64,000 bases of DNA from Campanula takesimana (GCA_026119855.1 JAOWBW010000006.1:3100001-3164000), one strand, 5' to 3'; shown: positions 11,450 to 22,634, numbered from the stretch's first letter. Program-made: numbers and translations. The notes: generated by a model from the sequence alone, not told the origin.

Positions 11450-11996
11450 TTAACATGGCAAAAATACAAGGTGCATGTGCAAACATGGCAAAGTGTGAGG
11501 TGCATGTGCAAACATGGCAAAGTGTGAGGTGCATGTGTAAACATGGCAAAGTGTGAGGTGTATGTGTAAACATGGAAAGTGTGCATGTGTAAACATGGCA
11601 GGTGTGTGCATGTGTAAACATGGCAAGTGTGTGCATGTGTGAACATGGCAAGTGTGCATGTGTAAACATGGCAGGTGTGTGCATGTGTAAACATGGCAGG
11701 TGTGTGCATGTGTAAACATGGCAAGTGTGTGCATGTATAAACATGGCAAGTGTGCATGTGTAAACATGGCAGGTGTGTGCATGTGTAAACATGGCATGTG
11801 TGTGCATGTGTAAACATGGCAGGTGTGTGCATGTATAAACATGGCAAGTGTGCATGTGTAAACATGGCAGGTGTGTGCATGTGTAAACATGGCAGGTGTG
11901 TGTATGTGTAAACATGGCAGGTGTGTGCATGTGTAAACATGGCAGGTGTGTGCATGTGTAAACATGGCAAGTGTGTGCATGTGTAAACATGGCAAG
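11450..11996. repeat. About 25-bp tandem repeat, GCATGTGTAAACATGGC
   Basis: About 20 units of GTGTGCATGTGTAAACATGGCA with small length changes. Each has CATGT/ACATG around a GTAA loop. Minus-strand ORFs that read MPCLHMHTPAMFTHAH-like repeats in several frames are artefacts of the array. Units are contiguous with no unique spacers. Confidence 0.85.
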
Positions 11997-12050
11997 CATC
12001 ATAATGTGACGAAAGTTAGACCCCCTAAGTTTGAAAAAGTTTCAAAGCAG

Positions 12051-12068
12051 TCCCCAGCAGAGTCGCCA
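12051..12068 (-). other. Primer binding site of element A (tRNA-Arg type)
   Basis: The plus strand reads TCCCCAGCAGAGTCGCCA, the form of a tRNA 3' end including CCA. The minus strand therefore has TGGCGACTC..., one base from the LTR end. It differs by one base from the G2 site. From memory, a plant tRNA-Arg(ACG) ends this way. Confidence 0.8.
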
Positions 12069-12069
12069 C

Positions 12070-13153
12070 TGTGAATACGCGTGTTTGAATTTGGGATATT
12101 CATAGCAACATTAAAATATGAGAGTCGCCACGCCGTTTTAATTATAGCCAAAACATTGAGAAAAAGCATGTTAATGGGTTCGGGGGTCAAATTACAACAA
12201 GAGAAGAATATTGAACGTTATCACTCCTATTGCCCGAATGATCGGTGTTTCTATCATGATGAATGTGTTAGTAGTGTGTTAGTGATTGAGACCGGATCCG
12301 AAGATTGCCTACGTTCCTCTCAATGTGAGAAGCTCAGGTCAGCGTAGTTCGCAGAGAATTAGAACAGGCAGAAGAATCGGGATCATGCATAATGAGGGGG
12401 AATTACCTAACGATTAGGGTTTAGAAGTAGTTCCTAGATCATCCTTGGGTTGATGAACCCTCGATCATCATCGGCTATGAAATAACATGCAAACATGAAG
12501 ATCGCAACCCTAAATATAGCATAAATAAGGTTTTAATCTATGAACACGATGAACATATGAAGAACATATATGAACATATGAATAAACATGCGAAGCATAT
12601 GAAGAAACTATGAATAAACATGCAAGAACATGAATATTAAAAATCTACATTAGAAATAATGCAAGAATGTGAAGAAATAAGTTAGAAAACTTACCTATGT
12701 TGGCAAGAAATAAACCTTGATCTTCTTGGAGGTTTGAATGCTAATTAGAGAGCAAAATTGTGTTTAAGAACTCTCAAATTCGGATCCCCCTAAACCAATA
12801 GCATGAGATTGGTTTATATAGTAAACTGAGGGGAAAATCTGATGGTCCAGATCATCCGGCACAAGGTTGGCCGCCTGGCCATGGTTGAAGACGGCGACAA
12901 TGTTGGCCGCGTGGCCAAGATCAACGCGTAACAATGTTGGCCGCCTGGCCAAGTCTGCAGGCTGACTTGATTTTCAAGCTAGGGTTTCACTGTTGCTTTA
13001 TGGTAACCCTAAGTTGCCTATTTTGATGGATTTTGTCATAAATGAGATATTTTGGGAATCCAGGACAAGTCTTTGCAAGGTTTCTAATTCCCATAAAGTC
13101 CTTGTATTTTTGGGAAAGTCCTAATAAACTCATTTTCAGGTCGGGTACTAACA
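12070..13153 (-). repeat. 5' LTR of element A, 1084 bp
   Basis: On the minus strand it begins TGTTAGTACC and ends ...GTATTCACA. It includes a CTACG-type hairpin (12309-12347, inner TCTCA/TGAGA), three TGGCCGCSTGGCCA motifs (12868-12881, 12904-12917, 12938-12951), and in U5 a second copy of the 10-bp PBS core GAGTCGCCAC at 12122-12131. Confidence 0.9.
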
Positions 13154-13171
13154 GCGTCCGGGCCTCGTTAT

Positions 13172-13214
13172 GGGACGCGCGCGCCTTGGATGAGTATGTC
13201 GGGGGGCGCGCGCC
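13172..13214. promoter_or_regulatory. Two GCGCGCGC motifs upstream of PMD gene 1
   Basis: GGGACGCGCGCGCC (13172-13185) and GGGGGGCGCGCGCC (13201-13214), about 20-60 bp before a TATA-like box TATTTAAA (13233-13240) and 160-200 bp before the ATG. Motifs of the same type lie at the other three candidate promoter regions of G2. Confidence 0.6.
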
Positions 13215-13371
13215 TGGCACATAAGTTCAGCATATTTAAACAGGCGGTTCACTGTTTTCGGCAAGTTTTCAAAATTTTGAAGAACCCTCCAAATTCCAAG
13301 CCCAATTTTCGTAGAGAAATCACCCCAAAAAACTTTCTCGCTGCTCTAGGATCAATTCCGTCACAGAAACG

Positions 13372-15797
13372 ATGTCGGATCGTCAACAATCACCTCCGTT
13401 CGAGATGCCACAGGGCGAGGAGCCCGAAATTGGGGTTGAAGCTATGGACCCGAGTTTGCTTACTTTCCGGCCTCATACCCACATTTCTCACTTCGTGACT
13501 TCGGGTTTGGTAAGAATGCCTCACCTTTCTTGTCGATTTCGGATTTCATGAAGTTCCGTTTTCTTTACCCGAAATATCGCTGCAGCAGATTTATTGATCA
13601 TTCTTTGCATGTTGTTTGTTGCTGTTGATTTGTTGTAAGAAACATGTTGGGGCGCCCATTTTCATGTTCACACACTTGCTTGTACATTGTTCTGCCATTG
13701 AAATCTCTGTGTTGAGTTCATCCGTTTTTCTAGCAGTCATGCTAATGAAATTTTTTGCTGTTCCTTCTTTCCTTTCAGGAGTGGACCCCTCTGACAGAGA
13801 TTCGTGGTGGGGCTTATGGGCCCATCTCTATATGGAAGAGGTTGCCTGAGAATGTTCGGGCCCGAGTTACAGGGACTCATTTTGGTCTTTTTGTCACCAG
13901 TCTCCCAGCTTTGAAGAATGACCCCGATGTGGTCCAGGCATTGAGGGAAAGATGGTGGGACACCACCCATACCTTCCATTTACCCATGGGTGAGGTGACT
14001 ATGACGCCTACCGATTTCACAGCTTTGACGGGCTTGCCGTTCATGGGGATGCCTGTCCCTTTTGGTTTGAGAGGGGCTGTTCGGACTCCGGACGAGTTAC
14101 TGGCTTTGGTTTACTGCCGGTTCGAGGTTAAGAATTCTCGAGTGACATGGGGGCGAATCCGGGCTTATTTCAGCATCTTGATGGCTGAGGCTCGAGGTGT
14201 TACTCCTGATCGGGTCGATGCCGTGGCCCATTGCTTTATTTGGTACCTGTTATCCCATACTCTGTTTGCCAACGGGGGATCTTCGGCCTCTTTGGCTCTG
14301 CTTGACTTGTTAGTGGATTTGGACCAGATCGGCCAGTATAACTGGGGCGCAGCGGGCTTAGCTGCTTGTTACCACGGCATGGATTTGACCAGCCGCTCGA
14401 CCACTAGCTTGGTTACGGGCTTCAGCTTGCTGTGGAAGGTATACCACTTACTGTCCCTTTTATATTCTCCTTGCCTTGGCCATAACTGCCTTTTTTTCGT
14501 TGACTGTCATTAACTTTGTTTCTGCCTCTTGTCTACAGCTTTGGACTTTTGCTATCCTGAATCTGAGGGATTTCAAGATTGCCAAGGAAGGCCAGCCCCA
14601 GTATCCGGACTGCGCACGGTGGGCGTATAAGGAGAGGAATGTGAAGACTGGCACGAACCCCATTAGTCTTACTTCGGCCCGATGGCACTTGGACACCTTG
14701 AGGTCTGAGTCTGTTGCCTTCTCTTTGTATCCGTGGAGATCAGTTCAGCACTGGTTTGAGCACACTCTTATTCCTACCCGTTCTCGGCTTTTGATGAGTT
14801 CGGGTGAGTTCATGGCTCTGTATTTGGGGGACAGAGTGTTCTGGCAGCATGGTACCCAGGTGACAGACTTTTACACCCCCCTCGTCCTGCAGTTCCAGAC
14901 GTTCCACCTTTCTACCCTCGTAATTGGAGGTCACTTTCAGAGGCTGATCGCGCGGCATATATGGTAGGGGTTGATGCCGTCCCTTATATTCACTTGGATC
15001 AGGATTATGGCCTCTTCAGGGAGAACAACTTGATGCAAGGCTTCATGTTTGCTGATCCGAGGAGATCACAGGCTGCTCCTACGACCTCCGCTCGGTTTTA
15101 TACTACCGGTGCCGGGTATTGTTTTGATCCTCCTTTGCCTCCTCCCTATTACACTTATTCCAACTTTGGGGTCTTTGAGGAGCAGAGGGAGATTGTTCCC
15201 GAGGATATGTCACCGGAGAGAGAGCCTCCCGCTCAGGCTGCTGTGGTATGTTTTTCTGACCATCTTTGCATTTCTCAGTTCCAGTCTTGTTTTTCTGTCC
15301 TTTGTATTGATGTAATTTCTTTTTCCTGTTCTTTGTTGCAACAGGTGCCCGTAGCTGCTTATAGGCATTTGGGCAGACAGAACAAAGGGATGAGGCGGAG
15401 GCTCCGTCAGCTGGAAGAGAGGGTGCTAGAGCTGTGCAGGGATATTGCTGCCATGACTAGAGATGCTGCTGGTGCTGTCTCTGGTGCTGCGAGAGGAGCT
15501 GCCCGAGGTGCTCGGGGCATGGGACGAGGCTGCAGGGATGCTGCACTGGACATTGATGAGGCTGTCTCTTCGGCGAGGAAGTCGCTGAGCAGGAGTTTGA
15601 GCCACAGAGGTAGCCATAGTAGGAGCCTGAGCCGAGAAGGTAGCCAGAGCCGGGGTGGCGCTAGTTCGTCAGGGAGAGCTGCCAAGAGGACCCGTCCTGA
15701 TGTTGTGGTTGAGACATCTGAGTTTGAGGATGATGATGACGATGATGATGAGGATGACGATGATGATGAGGAGATCGAGAGCGGCAGCAGGGGGTGA
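13372..15797 (+). CDS. Plant mobile domain (PMD) protein, antisense gene of G2, four exons
   Basis: Exons inferred from GT/AG borders: 13372-13509, 13779-14438, 14539-15245, 15345-15797, all joined in phase 0, giving about 650 aa. The PMD signature lies at residues about 105-145: RWWDTTHTFHLPMGEVTMTP followed by a DFTALTGLPF block, as in MAIN/MAIL1 and PP7-like long-form proteins. Exon 4 adds an Arg/Leu-rich helix (MRRRLRQLEERVLEL), an Ala/Gly-rich stretch, Ser-Arg repeats, a basic KRTRP patch and a tail of about 18 acidic residues, so a nuclear chromatin-linked role is plausible. Host PMD proteins act in silencing and gene expression; the role of element-borne copies is unknown. One base appears to be missing in the six-C run near 14876-14881, shifting frame within exon 3, so this copy is disrupted unless it is a sequencing error. 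Intron positions match PMD gene 2. Confidence 0.8.
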
Positions 15798-16115
15798 GCA
15801 CAGTGCTGGTGATGATGTACCCGAGCTGTTGTGGCTGAGAGGATGAGGGATTGAAACACTTTTACTTTTGCCTGTAATAACATTTAACATGTATTTACAA
15901 TCCTAGTTATCTTACTACTCATTTTATGCTTTATTAGCCACTCGATCTTAGGTGTCGACTCTTTACAAACAAATGTGTGCCCAAAGAATGCTCGTTGTTG
16001 GTGCTTGAACTCCTTTTTGCTGCTGGGATTTGATTTTACTGCAGGTTGGATAGGTTGGAGTGGTTGGGTTCTGCTCTGAACTGACAAGGGCTGTTTCTGT
16101 CTGAACTGCTGTCAA
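15798..16115. other. Intergenic region between the two antisense genes of G2
   Basis: No gene seen. Probable 3' UTR of PMD gene 1, followed by the upstream region of the next plus-strand ORF. Confidence 0.4.
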
Positions 16116-16246
16116 AGGCGCGCGCGTTGGGCCTTTCTTGTGGGAGGCGCGCGGGTTGTGCAGCCTTGGTCGGAGGCGCGCGCTTCTGGCCTGTTGAATT
16201 ACAGCCCCTTTCTTTTTCTGATCAGAATGTTCCAACAGCTATAAAT
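16116..16246 (+). promoter_or_regulatory. Candidate promoter: three GCGCGC motifs and a TATA box
   Basis: Motifs at 16116-16126, 16143-16153 and 16172-16183 (GGAGGCGCGCGC type), followed by TATAAAT at 16240-16246 and an ATG at 16329. This is the same order as at PMD gene 1. Confidence 0.6.
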
Positions 16247-16328
16247 TTGAACAATTTTCGACCAGAATGGTCACACAACATTCTTTTGCAAACACTTTCT
16301 CCTCCTAAACCACAAAATTCTTGTCATA

Positions 16329-16768
16329 ATGGCCCCAATGACTTTATCCTTTGAAGTTAAGGTTTCCGTCCCCGAGGGTGAGAAGTCCGTTCCAATGGTG
16401 AACGCCGTTCCAGTTGTGGGGTCCGTCTCGATGGTGGAGAAGCGTCCGAGCGTTTTTATCGTTTGGGAAGGCCCAATGACGATGTCGTTGACCCCGTGAG
16501 ACCGGTGGTTCATGTGCGGGACTATAGACCCCGTCATTTTCCCAAGAAGAAGAAAGGTAAGGGAAATTCTTCCTATGTGTGGAAGCGTCCCATGGTTGTC
16601 CCCGCTAAGGCTCCGCTTGATAAGGGCAAAGGGACAGCCGTTGATGAAGCTCCGTCCCGTCCTAGCGTTTTTTTCGGTCTTGGCGGTCCCAAGAATGTTC
16701 CGTCCCCATCCAAGAAGACTAAAGGACATAACAAGAAGCAATGGGTTCCCAAACCTAAGAAAGATTAG
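16329..16768 (+). pseudogene. Small Lys-rich antisense ORF of G2, unknown function
   Basis: Starts at an ATG 83 bp after a TATAAAT box, as MAPMTLSFEVKVSVPEGEKS. It shifts frame near 16460-16495 and ends in a basic tail (KKTKGHNKKQWVPKPKKD). The basic part also has PRHFPKKKKGKG and a repeated RPSVF block. I do not recognise the family. It occupies the same place, between PMD gene and integrase, as the second PMD gene of element C, and has a similar Lys-rich end, but I see no PMD core. It could be a remnant of such a gene or an unrelated nuclear basic protein. One frameshift means this copy is probably dead. Confidence 0.5.
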
Positions 16769-16959
16769 ATTTTTCTTTGTACCCCAAGAGATTGCAATTA
16801 GACCACTTTGTTTTAGGATTTAATATTTTGATGTCTTTCGTTGCTCAATAAATCCGTTGTAATGGCTTGAATAATTCATTGAATGAATAAAAATTGCATC
16901 TTGTTATTCGAAGTGAATTGGGTATTTTAGATATGTTTTAGACCGCACCCGAAGGTTGC

Positions 16960-16996
16960 CTACGTTCCTCCAGTTGGGAGGCTCAGGTCTCCGTAG
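16960..16996. other. CTACG-type hairpin at the end of the G2 antisense genes
   Basis: CTACG 16960-16964 with CGTAG 16992-16996. Inner CCTCC 16967-16971 with GGAGG 16977-16981. It lies about 190 bp past the stop of the small antisense ORF and about 175 bp past the integrase end on the other strand. Confidence 0.65.
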
Positions 16997-17042
16997 TTCA
17001 AACAAACAAAGACCTTTTTTTTTTGTGCACCCTGTTTTTTGC

Positions 17043-17136
17043 CTAGACCGCCCTTTCGGGTTTTCAATTTAGCGGGCTTCTTTTTTGCACGTGCTCTAAT
17101 TTTTGCCTAGGTCGCCCTTGCGGGTTTTCAACCTAG
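17043..17136. other. CTAG-type hairpins, copies 4 and 5
   Basis: Copy 4: CTAGA 17043-17047 with TTTAG 17068-17072 (one G.T pair on the plus strand). Copy 5: CTAGGT 17107-17112 with ACCTAG 17131-17136. Both enclose CCC/GGG inner pairs. Confidence 0.6.
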
Positions 17137-17170
17137 CGAGCGATTTTTTTTTTTTTATGGTCTTTGTTTA

Positions 17171-19406
17171 TTAAGCGTAGAACCTCTTGAGTTTGTCGAG
17201 GTTGACCTCCTTTGGCAGCTGGTCACCATCTAAATCCACAAGCCGGACTGCACCGCGCTTAGTATCTTTTTGACCACGTACGGACCGATCCATCGGGGTC
17301 CCCATTTCCCCAGGGGATTCATGGCATTAGGAGGATGTTGTCTTAAGACCAAATCTCCCACATTGATGTTTCGAGGCTTCACCTTTTTGTTGAAAGCTCT
17401 TGCCATCCTTTGCTGATACGCCCTTGTGCGTTCGAGTGCTCTTAGCCTTTTCTTGTCGAGTAAGGCTAGCTGTTCATATCGACTTTGTTGAAAGCTCTTG
17501 CCATCCTTTACTGATTCTCGAGGAGGACCCGTAGAGATGGGACTTCAAGTTCGATTGGGAGTACGGCTTCAGAACCATAGACTAATGCATAAGGAGTTTC
17601 TCCTGTTGCTGACCGTATTGAAGTGCGGTAGCCCCACAATGCTAATGGTAGCTTCTCGGGCCAATCCCTTCCTGTCGAGGCCATTTTCTTGACGATGGTC
17701 TCGATGGTCTTATTTGCTGCTTCAACCGCGTCATTTGCTTGGGGACGGTAAGGAGATGACTTGTGCTTGGTGATCTTGTATTCTACCAAAAGTGCATCCA
17801 TTTCCTTCTCAAAGTGAGAGCCGTTATCGGAAATGATTTCATGAGGCACGCCGTATCGGCACATGATATTAATCTTTACAAATTCGACCACTTTCTTGGC
17901 GTTGAGGGTCCGATATGCTTGTGCTTCGACCCACTTTGTGAAGTAGTCGACGGCCACTAGGACAAATGACTGCCCATTGCTTCCGGCAGGATGGACTTTA
18001 CCGATGATGTCTATCCCCCAACAAGAGAAAGGCCAAGGTGTGACCATGTTGTAAAGTTGCGAGGGTGGAGCGTGTTGCAGATTAGCATGGAATTGGCACT
18101 TGGCGCACCTTTTGACCTTCTCGATACAGTCTCGTTCCATAGTGCTCCAATAGTAACCAATGCGGAGTATCTTTTTGACCAGCATAAATCCATTCATGTG
18201 GGGTCCACACTCTCCTTCGTGCACTTCACACATTATCTCTTGAGCTTCTGCCTCATTGGCGCATAAGAGATTGATCCCGTCGTGGTGTCTTTTATAGACT
18301 CGGTCCCCAATCAGTACGTACCGAGAGGCTAGCCTTTGCAGAGCTGCTTGAGACTTCTTATTGCTATTCTCGGGATAAATGCCATCTTTGAAGAAATTCA
18401 TGATATCTGAATACCACGGGGAGTTTGTTTGAACCTCGTCGATCTCGATACTCATGCAGTACGCCGGACTGTTCCTTCGGGCAATTTTGAAAGGCTTCAC
18501 CATTTTCCCTTTGGGCATTTCGACTAATGAAGCTATAGTGGCCAGTGCATCGGCGAAGCGATTTTTATCCCTTGTCAGGTAGTTGAAAGTGATCTCTTGG
18601 AATTGTTCAACCAATTCTTCAAGGTGTTGACCATACTGTTGGAGGGTCGGGTCTTGGATTCGCCATTTACCCGATTGCTGATTGATAAGGAGTAAAGAGT
18701 CGCCGAATACTTCTAGTTCCGTGACGTTTCTTTTGAGAGCTGCTTCGAGCCCTGCTATGCATGCTTCGTACTCGGCAATGTTATTGGTAGCTTCGAATTC
18801 CAGACGGACCGCAATGGGAATGTAGATGTCTTTTGGATCGACAAGCAATACTCCTATACCAAAACCGTGCTTATTGGCGGCGCCATCGAAAAAAAGTTGC
18901 CACTTATTTTCCTCGGTTGCAGTACAAATTAAGTGCTCGTCGGGGAACTGTACGTCTTCCCCCTTCACTTCGTCACACGGGAATTCGGCAAGCTGGTCAC
19001 TGAACACTTTCCCCCTGACGGATTTTAGTGTGACGTAAGTGATATCATAGCCGGCGAGCATGAAGTACCATTTGGCTATTCTTATTGACATGAAAGGCTT
19101 CTCGAAGATGTAGCAGAGTGGGTCCACTTTTGCTACTAGCTTGATCGGAAAAGCTTCCATATAGTGTTTGAGCTTTTGAGTGACCCAAACCAATGCTGCA
19201 CATGACTTCTCTAAGACAGAGTAGTTCTTTTCGCCTCCTTGGAATCGGCGACTGACAAAGTAAATGGCGTTCTCCTTTGTGGACTCTCGTTGCTCTTGTG
19301 CTAACATAGCCCCTAGGGCTTCACCATTGACAGTGAGATAGAGCAAAAGAGGTTTCTCCTTGTGCGGCGAAACTAGAACAGGAGGGCACGTCAAGTAATG
19401 CTTCAC
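17171..19406 (-). pseudogene. G2 pol: RNase H, archaeal-type RNase H and integrase
   Basis: Continues the RT frame after an in-frame TAA at 19407-19409. It starts with the gypsy RNase H (YFVSRRFQGGEKNYSVLEK, HYMEAFPIKL), then the linker, then a second RNase H starting WQLFFDGAANKHGFGIGVLL with NIAEYEACIAGLEAAL, EVFGDSLLLINQ and a DKNRFADALA end, the extra domain typical of Tat elements. Integrase has the HHCC-type zinc region (HEGECGPHMNG...CAKCQ), then Asp in WGIDIIG, Asp in ISDNGSHF and Glu in NDAVEAANK. A stop follows LENQ near 17508. Further C-terminal homology (RALERTRAYQQRMARAFNKK, GKWGPRWIGPYVVKKIL, KEVNLDKLKRFYA) runs to about 17171 in broken frames. A block of about 30 bp at 17391-17422 recurs at 17485-17516, which may be what broke the integrase end. 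Confidence 0.85.
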
Positions 19407-20483
19407 TTAGTCGAAGGCTTCTTGGCACGCGTCGGTCCATTCTAAAGCCACATTCTTCTTGAGTAGCTTGAAGATTGGCTCGCACATGGAAGTGAGTTGG
19501 TGCACAAACCGACTGATGTATTGCAGTCTGCCCATGAAACCTTTGATCTCTTTCTGCGTCTTTGGAGGAGGCATGTCAATGATTGCCTTGATTTTGGAGG
19601 GATCTACTTCAATTCCCCTTTCAGTGACCATATAACCAAGGACTTTGCCTCGGATAACCCCGAACGTGCACTTTGCAGGGTTGAGCCTCATCTTGTGTTG
19701 ACGAAGCCTTTCGAAGAACTTGCGGAGATCGATTAAATGTTGACCATCGGTCCCTTTGGAGTGAATGATCATGTCGTCCACATAGACCTCGATTTCTTTG
19801 TGAATCATATCGTGGAACAAGTCTGTCAAGGCTCTTTGGTAGGAAGCCCCAGCGTTTCTTAACCCAAATGGCATGACTGTGTAGCAAAAGGTACCCCACG
19901 GTGTTGTGAAGGCTGTCTTATGTTGATCTTCCTCGGCCATGAGAATCTGATTGTACCCAGCGAACCCATCCACGAATGAGCGAACCTCATAGGCAGCAGT
20001 GGAGTCGACCAGCATGTCGATGTTAGGGAGTGGAAAATCATCCTTTGGGGAAGCTTTGTTCAAATCCCGGAAGTCCACACAAACTCGAACCTTGCCGTTT
20101 GCCTTTCTGACTGTCACGACGTTGGCTAACCATGCCGGATACTCGATAACCTTGATGAAACCCACACTGAGGAGCTTCTCGATCTCTTCTTTGACTTGCA
20201 GAGACCATTCTGGCTTGATCTTTCTAAGCTTCTGTTTTACCGGCTTGGCATCTTCTCTGATCGGAATTCTGTGCTCCGCTACCTTTCTGTCCAAACCCGG
20301 CATGTCTTTGTATGACCATGCGAACACATCCACGAACTCCCGTAGTAGTGCAGTCAATCTGTCTCTGTCGTCCCCTTTGAAGAAGCTTCCGATCTTAGTC
20401 TCTCTTGGCTCTTCTTCGGTACCCAGATTAACGTGCAATTCTTCGTCAGCCTTTGGACCATTTTCACCACGACTACGGACTTG
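19407..20483 (-). pseudogene. G2 pol: reverse transcriptase
   Basis: Ty3/gypsy RT of about 345 aa, coding 20438 to 19410 with the frame open to 20483. Motifs in order: MPGLDRKVAEHRIPI leader, FIKVIEYPAWLANVVTVRK, VCVDFRDLNKASPKDDFPLP, VDGFAGYNQI, TAFTTPWGTFCYTVMPFGL and the catalytic YVDDMIIHSK, intact. Then LRQHKMRLNPAKCTFGV and GKVLGYMV. It ends at an in-frame TAA just before the RNase H. It is separated from the upstream protease region by a TAA in what is otherwise continuous coding sequence. It works on element RNA in cytoplasmic particles. The domain looks complete, but two stops prevent one polyprotein. Confidence 0.9.
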
Positions 20484-22634
20484 TTAAGCAAGTTCATTTA
20501 AGTATGTTGTGTTTTCGTGGTCTATTTCATCATAATTTGAATCGTTATTAACTTTATCATTAAGTTCATTATTAGTTAATTCATCATTTATGATGTTTGC
20601 AATCTCAGGGTACTCAGAAATATCAAATTTTTCATTAGCAAAGAAAGGAAACACACGATCGGCTATGGCCTCCAAATCTTCTTGGGTGAGGGTATTAGAG
20701 ACACTCTCGGACTCGAAAGTAAGTGTGAGCCGCTCTTCCTTTGTAGCTGTGCGGGGTATGCAACCCATTTCTTGGACTAAGAATTCTTCGGATACCACGG
20801 GCCCTTTCGTTGAATACCAATTGTTGATCGGCTCGGAGCTTGGCGGGATCTCACTGATAGTCTCGTTTATGGTGACGGTTCCATGGATGGCGTTGACTTG
20901 GCATTCATTCATTATGGCAAGCTCTTCGAACATGGAGGCTAAATCTGTCAGTTCTTCCCCCACGGTGATTTCTGTCTCGGGTTCTATAGTCACCTTCCTT
21001 CCCCACCATTCACGGGGCGACATAGGAGTTGGTTCCCTTTCGGATTTCTGGATCTCACAATCGGAGAAGATTTCGAGACCGGGCTTTTTGACACCCTTAT
21101 TGTTAACCCATGGCTCGGGAAAGATCATGTATGGAACGTCTTCCCCTTGGCGGACAAAATAGCCATTCAACGTCTTGCGGTAAGGCCTTAGATTAGGGAT
21201 CTCATAACGACGGCCTTCTTTACGAGCTCGGGCCTTTTCTTTCTTGATTGCTTGATCTTGTTTCAAGTCTTCTCTGGAAGGTTCGTACCCCAAACCGAAT
21301 GTGTTTTTGACGAATGGGACTTGCACAGGATGTAGGATTCCTTGTTGATATTTCCCTAGGCCTAAACCAGGGAAGTAGTCCATATTCCTCATCATGCGGA
21401 GGACTTTGTGGTTGCTGGGGGTCCATGATCCGTTTCCCCCTTCTTTGTCAATGGCGTTGATTGAGACGCCGGAGAGAGTGGAGTCTGGTAAACCATACTG
21501 AACTTGGTGGACGGGCTCACCTTTTCTGTGGATAGTGACGTTTTCGGCCATGACGGTCACTATTTCATCACCATTTCGGATCTTGACACATTGATAGAGA
21601 GTTGAAGGGACGGCATTAGAACTGTGAATCCATGGTCGACCCAAAAGTAAGTTGAACGAGGCCGGGATGTCAAGCACTTGGAATGGAACGGACATGACCA
21701 TGCTCCCAAATTCAATGTCTATTTTGATCATGCCCATGACTGTACGGGCGGTGTTGTCATAACCTCGGATCACCTGAGTAGAAGGCTTCAAATCGGAATC
21801 CTTAAGCCCCAGTATGCCCATGATTCTGCCAGGCATGAGGTTGAGTGCGGAACCACCGTCCACTAAGACTCTTGAGATGGGCCTCCCCCTTGCTCGTACC
21901 TTGAGGTAAATAGCCTCGTTGTGGTCGGAACCCAATGGTGGAAGGTCCATATCGGCAAAGGTGATGACGTTGCCGAAATGTATGTGACCGATCATTGCCG
22001 TGAGGTCCTCGGGAGTAGTATCGGGAGAAACTGATGTATCATCGAGATTGCGGATGACAAGATCTCGGTGTTTCTTTGAGGATGCAATGAGGTCCCAAAT
22101 AGAGATGTTGGATTGAGTTTTCTTGAGTTGGAAAAGTAGAGGGTCTTCAGGAGTGTCGCGAGTTTGCGGCCTTTGAGAAGAGGAGCTTGGTGCGAAAGTG
22201 GAAGGGTTGCTTGCTATGACTCGGCCGGATCTAGTTAGCATGTTGACGTTCCCATCTTGCTTCTTTTTCCTATTCTCTAGTACTTCCCTCATTACCTCAT
22301 CGTAAGTTACAACATAACAAGAATTGTCAAGTTTATTCATAACATTGGGGCCCCCATTCAAAATTGGGATTGAATGGGTGGTCCCCTCGAGTTCTCCTAT
22401 CTCTATTACATTGACATGTTCGCCATTAGTCACTACAAATTCTTTCTTGTCTATGAGATCTTGAATGACATTGCGGAGAACGAAGCAATCCTCGGTGGTG
22501 TGGCCACTATATTGGTGGTAGCCACAATATTTGTGGTGAGCATGATTGGGGTGGACCGTCTTGGGTTGGTACCCTTGCACGGGTGTGACTTGACCCTTTG
22601 CTTTGAGGACCTCGAAAACTTCGGTTTGAGTCAT
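20484..22634 (-). pseudogene. G2 gag C-terminus, protease and G-patch region
   Basis: 716 aa open frame, in phase with gag and RT. Near residues 30-60 is a Gag-type knuckle, C-x2-H-x4-H-x4-C (CGYHQYSGHTTEDC). The aspartic protease core is at about residues 245-270: GRPISRVLVDGGSALNLMP, with catalytic Asp in VDGGS. A glycine-rich block follows (MRNMDYFPGLGLGKYQQG, then NTFGLGYEP), resembling a G-patch as in some retroviral proteases. The end is acidic and Asn-rich. It is preceded by a TAA and separated from RT by a TAA at about 20484; both replace residues that should be coding, since homology continues on both sides. Confidence 0.8.

Larger units (their letters stand above)
1..13153 (-). mobile_element. 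Element A: pol-less Ty3/gypsy (Tat/Ogre-like) retrotransposon
   Basis: A minus-strand LTR element whose 3' LTR is cut by the window start. In transcription order it has a 5' LTR (13153 to 12070), a PBS, a leader made of tandem arrays, one truncated gag ORF (8722 to 8042), further tandem arrays, a polypurine tract and a 3' LTR (652 to 1). No protease, RT, RNase H or integrase is visible, so it must depend on proteins from a relative. The 652 comparable LTR bases differ at 4 sites, all transitions, so the insertion is young. It lies inside element G2: the DNA right of its 5' LTR is G2 internal sequence. Its other flank and target duplication lie outside the window. Confidence 0.85.

Noticed and set aside
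11450..11996. CRISPR-like regular short repeats
   Set aside because: Units are contiguous with no unique spacers, the genome is a plant, and no cas genes exist. It is a minisatellite.
11275..12002. Three overlapping 180-230-codon minus-strand ORFs with His/Met/Thr repeats
   Set aside because: All three frames stay open because the 25-bp unit lacks stops; the proteins are pure array translations.
12060..12069. Possible tRNA gene (TCCCCAGCAGAGTCGCCA looks like a tRNA 3' end)
   Set aside because: Only the 3' end is present, directly against an LTR end; it is the primer binding site read on the other strand.
15407..15883. Minus-strand ORF with poly-Ser
   Set aside because: It is the antisense of the acidic tail of PMD gene 1, whose splice sites and family match support the plus strand.
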